From assembly GCA_028023455.1 (NCBI GenBank), contig JAQFVV010000022.1, positions 6,405,100 through 6,469,099 of the forward strand: a stretch of DNA of 64,000 nt, read 5' to 3'. Position 1 is the first letter of the stretch; each line of letters opens with the position of its first letter. The DNA comes from Epiperipatus broadwayi. Lineage: Eukaryota; Onychophora; Udeonychophora; Euonychophora; Peripatidae. A program made the position numbers and the translations under genes. This document shows, in pieces, positions 58,757-64,000 of this stretch. The notes beneath the pieces are model-generated. The model saw only the letters and a list, made by a program, of their open reading frames with translations. It did not search any database and was not told where the DNA came from.

Positions 58757-61700
58757 ATGACTATTACAATCACAGCAGTAAATATCAGAGGCTTAAACTC
58801 CAAAGAAAGAGTTGAAGCACTTCACAGATGGTTCATTAAACATCAACCAGATATCCTCTGTCTCTCCGAAACAAAACTACACATAGTCTGGCCCACACAT
58901 CATGAAACTAAACTCACTGGGCTACTTTCACTACTCCATAGCCCAAACACCAGGATCCGGAGTGGCCATACTAATTAACAAATTATCTCCCATAACCTTC
59001 TTCAAAATACTATACATAGACAACCACTGTCTCATAGCCATCCTTCAGTACAACAATTGTACCATCAACTTATGCAACATATACATGACAAAGGCTCCTG
59101 ACAACATCCGCAGAATTATTCACACAATAAATGCGACACTTCGAACCAACCCATTTCCTTCCATCCTGATAGGAGACTTCAACCACTCCTATGAAACCTT
59201 CCAGTCTAATTACCTCCCATTGATCAATCTAAAGCTAATGAGTGCACGAAACCTGCTCCCTGAGACAGCATTTTCATTCTACACAACTAAATATAAGTCC
59301 CTCATCGACTTAACCTTTTTTTCACCAAACTTACTGCCTACCACGCAAGCCAGACTCTGGCCAATGGTTTTTTCAGATAACCTATTACAAGAGATAAAAC
59401 TCAAGTTTTCCTCAAGCTCCCCAGACCCAAACAACTACCAAAGAACAATAAGACTCATAACCAGGGAAACTACACCAGCCTGCCTGTTCTCAGAAGCCTA
59501 CATACAATTCCATCAAACAAACATACTCTCCAGGCCAATCACAGAGGCATGGCCTCTATTCACAAAAACACTACAGAAACTAATAACCACCTACTCTTTC
59601 CGAAGACCAGGACCCTTGAAACTTTTAAACAGCTTAGACAACATTGCAGATACCCTCAAGCACCTAACACTGGAAGGACAAAACATAGAAACAATCTTAC
59701 AACTAAAGGCTAAATATAGGACCACCCAAAAGATTCTAGCAGAACACATAGCAACAAAAAGAGCCCGGAGCTACCTGGTACATCAACACTGCTGGACCAG
59801 AGGATACATCAGATGGGCCTTGGGATCAGGAAAGAATAGAAAAGGCCCAAGCGACATCACCATTGATGGTAAACAATACATTGGCCCTGCAATGCTAGGT
59901 AAACTCCAAGAACATTTCAAAAAAAAGTTTCAAAACCACATCACACCCAGTGACAGAAGAACTTTCAAAATAAATCCAGACAACACTCATGACATTACCC
60001 ATGCTACAATCCAAAAAAAATTAAATGCGATGCCAGACAAAATACATCCTGGACTACATGGCATCCCGAAGTTCATTCTACTCCACCTGAGCAAATATAC
60101 CATCCCAATCATCAAGAAAATGATTGATCTACTCAGCAGTGGAACTTGCCAACTTGAATTTCTATACCCGATCGCAATGGTGCCACTACTTAAAAAGAGT
60201 GATGCCGCAACTGAACTGCAAAACCTAAGGCCTATCTCAATGATCCCACTCATGATCAAGATAATTGAGTCTATAATCAAAGACAAAATGCAAGACAATG
60301 TCCTCAAGCACATCTCAAAATACCAGTTTGCTAAGAAGGGTGCAGCCACATCAGATGCAATAAGCCGCTTCCGTCTAGTAATAGACCAAGTGCGCACAAA
60401 AAGAAGGTCCAAGCCAGTTGCCATTCAACTCGACATCGCAGGGGCATTCGACTCGGTACGCATTGATGTGCTAATTAAAACACTTGAACAATACCAAGTA
60501 CCTCAACCTCTTCTACAAATCATAGAGAACCTTTTAAACAACCGGGAAATTTTCCTCACGCTAGATGGACGCATAGCTCCGGGATTCAAACCAAGTTTAT
60601 CCATCCCACAGGGATCCCCACTAAGCACGCTGTTATTCACAGCTTACATAAACCCTCTCCTACTCCAAATAGAAAACACACTTCCAGGCATCCAAGTAGA
60701 TTACATCAATGAAAACATAAAACACATTTCCTACATGGATGATGTTGTCGTCTTTCTTTCCTCCATCAATCACCTTAACAATCTAGTAGACATACTTGAC
60801 AGTTACACAACAATGCATGGCCTCACATTCAACAGCGAGAAGTCAGCAATATGGTCATTACTCACAGGAAAACAAATTCCAGCCATGTTCAATGCCCAAC
60901 CACAGAAGTTCTTGGGATTCCCTGTAGCAAAGTCCTACTCACTCATGAGACAGGAAATCCAAAACTCACTACTGGAAAAAACACAAACCACAATAGCATC
61001 AATATCAAAAATTTACTTGTCCCTCTTTGGAAAGGTCGCATTACTAAATGCCATCCTGCTTCCCAAAATAACATACTACCTTACTGGATTCAACCCCACC
61101 AAAGGATTCATAAACAAAATAAACTCAGCATGCACCAAACTTTGCTGGGGAGGAAAAGTCGCAGCCATCAGTATCAAGACAATGCATAACCCCAGGAGAG
61201 AGAATGGTCTCTCACTCCACTCCATTGAAACAGTCAACCTACAAAGAACACAATGTGCTTCACAAACTTTTTAAGGACAATGATGCCATTGAATGCCCAC
61301 TACTTGTCGAGCCCACAGATAGGCCACCACCCTCTAAACAAAACAACTGGCTTCGACAATCAGTGACTCTAATCCTGAACCAACTTTCAGCCAATGCAAG
61401 CCTATTCACAAGAAAACTCACATATTGGGAGATCTTCAATATTACACACCGCAAGAGTTCCACTATCTCTGCCTACCTCCATATTTCCAACCAAAGACTC
61501 ATCAAACTAACAAAACACTGGCACCTTCCCCCAAAGTATGTTGACTTCCTCATTAAAGTAAATCTGGAAGCCCTTCCCACAAATGCCTTTCTCCACTATA
61601 AGAGAGGCTTCAAAAATCTAACAAGCACATGCGCACTCTGCCAGAGAGAAGATGAAACCACCAACCACACGCTAACAAACTGCCCATGTCTACAAAAGCT

Positions 61701-61992
61701 CCAATCAGCATTACGGAACCGATTCAAGAACCAAACCCACAATTCTTTGTCTCTGACCAATGTGATAGATCAAGGAACTTATGCACAACTTAGGCTGGCA
61801 ACATTTGTGAACTTTACAATCTGGTCTCTTCGATGTAAGCTGGTCATAAGCAAGTCTGAATACCCGAACATTGAGACAGCCTTCTATCAAATGCTGAATA
61901 AAATTCGCAAAACAGACTTTTCCACAGCCTACCTTAACATTGCAGAAAACACATGGGCCCTAGTTGATCTACCCAGTGAAGAAGTACTCTAA
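58757..61992 (+). pseudogene. LINE ORF2 (endonuclease, reverse transcriptase), frameshifted
   Basis: ATG at 58757, 16 nt after the ORF1 stop. The endonuclease shows NIRGLN, CLSETKL, GSGVAIL, IGDFNHS and SLIDLTFFS. The expected S-D-H is S-D-N (N codon 59379-59381), losing the catalytic histidine. A frameshift lies between 58884 and 58902 (TAG at 58884 in the downstream frame). The reverse transcriptase spans about 59990-60950: LRPISMIP, QLDIAGAFDSV (motif A), IPQGSPLSTLLF (motif B) and YMDDVVVF (motif C, 60732), then FLGFPV. A second frameshift near 61250 separates the C-terminal part (61204-61992), which has a C-x2-C-x8-H-x4-C motif at 61630-61683. The role was nicking target DNA and copying the RNA onto it. 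Confidence 0.85.
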
Positions 61993-62111
61993 GATTACGC
62001 CTGAACACAACACCACAGAACTTTATAATACATGCATATAAATCACTGTAATAATCTGTATAATCCATAGTAACAATATGTAAAACCAATGTAACCATTG
62101 TATAATTCCTC

Positions 62112-62139
62112 AATAAAGTTGGAAAAAAAAAAAAAAAAA
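62112..62139 (+). terminator. LINE polyadenylation signal and poly(A) tail
   Basis: AATAAA at 62112-62117, then GTTGG and an A run that merges into the target duplication starting at 62140. It defines the 3' end of the inserted RNA copy. Confidence 0.85.
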
Positions 62140-62140
62140 A

Positions 62141-62240
62141 TCATTTACTGTTTGTTTAGTGCGCATTTAAACTAACAATTTTTTTGTGTAATGCCATCAT
62201 TTCATTAATATCGCAAATCACATTATTATGGTTTTACTTT
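62141..62240. repeat. Continuation of the satellite-like unit after the LINE
   Basis: TCATTTACTGTTTGTTTAGT and onward (ACTAACAATTTTTT, ATTTCATTAATATCGCAAATC) continues the unit interrupted at 55578. Confidence 0.8.
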
Positions 62241-62259
62241 TAGTGATTTTTAGTCCTAA

Positions 62260-62491
62260 CATGGAGCATGTATTAGACCTACTGCACCCTTTTCACATTC
62301 ATATCAACACACACACCCGATAACTTGCCAAAATATCATGTACAAGATCGTACACTTTTTTTTTTTTTTGCCAAAAAAGTTGTATACAAGATTCGTGTAT
62401 ACGTTATTTTGGTCAGATCCCAAGATTACAAAGTTATCAGCAGATTGATATGAATGTGAACAGGCACAGTAGGTCTAATACATGCTCCATG
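62260..62491. mobile_element. Foldback MITE with 47-bp arms
   Basis: CATGGAGCATGTATTAGACC (left tip) is the exact inverse of the right tip. The arms continue through TACTG and TTCACATTCATATCAA with a few mismatches. The loop contains a second inverse pair around GCCAAAA and GTATAC. No target duplication is evident. Confidence 0.8.
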
Positions 62492-62922
62492 AGCTTTAAT
62501 ACCAAAATACTGAAATTTCATATCCTTATCTATGAGTTCCTCCTGATTTCTCCACTTTTCCCTAAGAACAAAGTTGATTAGTGGTTACCATATATTACAT
62601 ATAGTCACACTAGGTTGACTTATGATGTTTTTCATTGTCATGTGAGCAGCTTTTTAAAATTTTCTTCTTTGTACCTTTTCTTCTCTTCCAATATTTTTGT
62701 AATAATTCAAGTAAAATTTGCACACTTAATAACTGTGTTTATTTGCTTTAATCATATCTTGATCTTTTCAGTAGCATTTATTTCCTTAAACACTAGAAAA
62801 TGATTGATTCTTATATTCATTTGGTAATTACTGGTAGTCAGTAAAGATACTATTAATCTGAAATTCTGCAAAATATTTATTCATTCTAAATATCCACCTT
62901 AAACAAATTTACAAAGATGATT

Positions 62923-62999
62923 TAAGCATTTATTTTATATAGCGCTATGTTTATAAATGTAATACATTTAAAGATCAGCCTATATAAAATAAATGCTTA
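62923..62999. repeat. Short palindrome
   Basis: TAAGCATTTATTTTATATAG (arm, 62923) and its inverse ending at 62999 surround about 33 bases. It may be a tiny MITE or an end pair of one. Confidence 0.7.
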
Positions 63000-64000
63000 T
63001 TTACATATTAAGTTTCATTTGAGAGTGACGTTTAGTAAATTCCAGATAATTTCGTCGACGTCATTCTTATTCATTCAGATATCGTAAGCAGTAATTTAAA
63101 GTGAGTGGTTTATCCTCACGCTTTCATTTCCAGTACTTAAGATTTGCCCATATATAAGCATTTGGGTTGGAAAGAATAAGTGGATTCATTTTATTCTCTC
63201 ATAAATTCTTTATCTGGGAATGAAAGTATTCACTTATTATTAACACTTGTAAAAAGCGCATGCACAATAGCTTGAAAGGCTGATCTTTAAAGATGAATTA
63301 AATAAGGATTTCTTTTCCTCAATTTATAATTTTAGTATATTAAAAAATTAAATATAAATTTAATTTGTGTATAAATTTTGCATAAATTAGTACAATAAAG
63401 AATAATTGTTTTGTGGTTTATTAGGAATAGAAAACTTAAAACATTTACACACAGTGCATTTAAAATAGGAATGTTAAATAGAAGCTCATTACTGATTTCT
63501 GATTATTTCTCTTCCAATAATCAATATTTTTACTCTTACTTTGCTATCCAAATTATAATTTAGTAAATATAATTAAAAACTAATTGCTAACTTAAGACAT
63601 CACATTATTTATTTTTATATTCATCTAATTGCATTAGATAGCATGCTTTATTCATTCTCTGCTGTCTGAGTAAATCCTCCCTCTCCCAATCAGATTTTTA
63701 TTAGTTGGCTTTTATTTTATTTGTTAATATTTAAAAAGAAACAAATACTTTTGATATTAAAAGTTTTTTTTCAAAATAAAATGCTTCATTCACACTTAAA
63801 AGCATCTAAAAGGACTGTATATATCTATTAATGAGAACTATATATGGGTATGAGAGAATTAATAAAAAAAAAAGGAAGAGGGAAGCAAATTACTGTATAA
63901 AATGACCATTATTCTTAAAAGTTCTATTTAATGAAATTGAGAATTTGATCTGATCAACTTTTAACTTTACAATCATTTATAATGCAAATGATATATGGAT
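63000..64000. other. AT-rich intergenic, nothing identified
   Basis: The part at 63020-63130 has a few CpGs (TTCGTCGACGTCATTC at 63051) but no exon or element that I can support. Confidence 0.4.

Larger units (their letters stand above)
55579..62139 (+). mobile_element. Full-length two-ORF non-LTR retrotransposon (LINE)
   Basis: A complete 6.56-kb insertion. The 5' UTR starts GGGTCGCCCTCTAGTGGCAG. ORF1 (55798-58740), ORF2 (58757-61992) and a 130-bp 3' UTR with AATAAA and a poly(A) of about 17 follow. The target duplication ATCATTTACTGTT precedes the 5' end (55566-55578) and follows the tail (62140-62152). The sense strand is rich in A and C and poor in G, unlike its surroundings. It has an apurinic-type endonuclease and a single reverse transcriptase, placing it among APE-type LINEs. 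The I/Jockey-like group is my best guess, not shown. A few frameshifts inactivate both ORFs, so the copy is dead but fairly young. Confidence 0.9.

Noticed and set aside
59987-60424. 145-codon minus-strand frame opposite LINE ORF2
   Set aside because: Antisense shadow of the reverse transcriptase; no own start context or domain.

Overview
The window is animal nuclear DNA. It is strongly AT-rich and intron- and repeat-dominated, with no operons, no ribosome-binding sites and no long host reading frames. Mariner, hAT, Merlin, piggyBac-like, Tigger-like, RTE, Penelope and tRNA-SINE relics together fit an invertebrate metazoan. I cannot name the species. I see no CRISPR array and no intact tRNA or rRNA gene.

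Layout. 0.4-1.4 kb: decayed mariner. 3.7-4.9 kb: a 1.15-kb element of about 370-bp units, one unit inverted against two direct ones. Each unit carries a type I hammerhead ribozyme motif, and the whole is flanked by a 13-bp duplication (retrozyme-like). 7.4-10.4 kb: the only good host-gene candidate, a minus-strand two-exon gene for a small (65-residue) protein, divergent from a plus-strand first exon, with CCAAT boxes between them. 8.4-22.8 kb: degraded LINE pieces, a tRNA-SINE and a Tigger-like element. 22.9-36.3 kb: SINEs, hairpin MITEs, a Merlin-like non-autonomous element, RTE fragments, a foldback family with a nested hAT MITE, and a deleted hAT transposon. 37.3-39.1 kb: non-autonomous element with a perfect 8-bp duplication. 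40.3-41.4 kb: second mariner. 43.6-44.8 kb: two Penelope-like 3' ends, head to head. 45.9-50.8 kb: RTE LINE interrupted by a 2.3-kb Merlin transposon with a perfect 8-bp duplication. 53.1-55.2 kb: piggyBac-like non-autonomous element. 55.6-62.1 kb: full-length two-ORF LINE with poly(A) and target duplication. Both of the last two sit in the same short tandem-repeat array. 62.2-63.0 kb: two more palindromic elements.

How it fits together. Nearly all recognisable coding capacity belongs to mobile elements, and every transposase or polymerase here is broken. The main stories are nested insertions with readable target duplications, a structural family of Merlin-like elements sharing a subterminal motif, and a hammerhead element whose inverted layout and long target duplication resemble those of the Penelope-like remnants 40 kb away. 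The blocks between elements are AT-rich and show no gene I can support.
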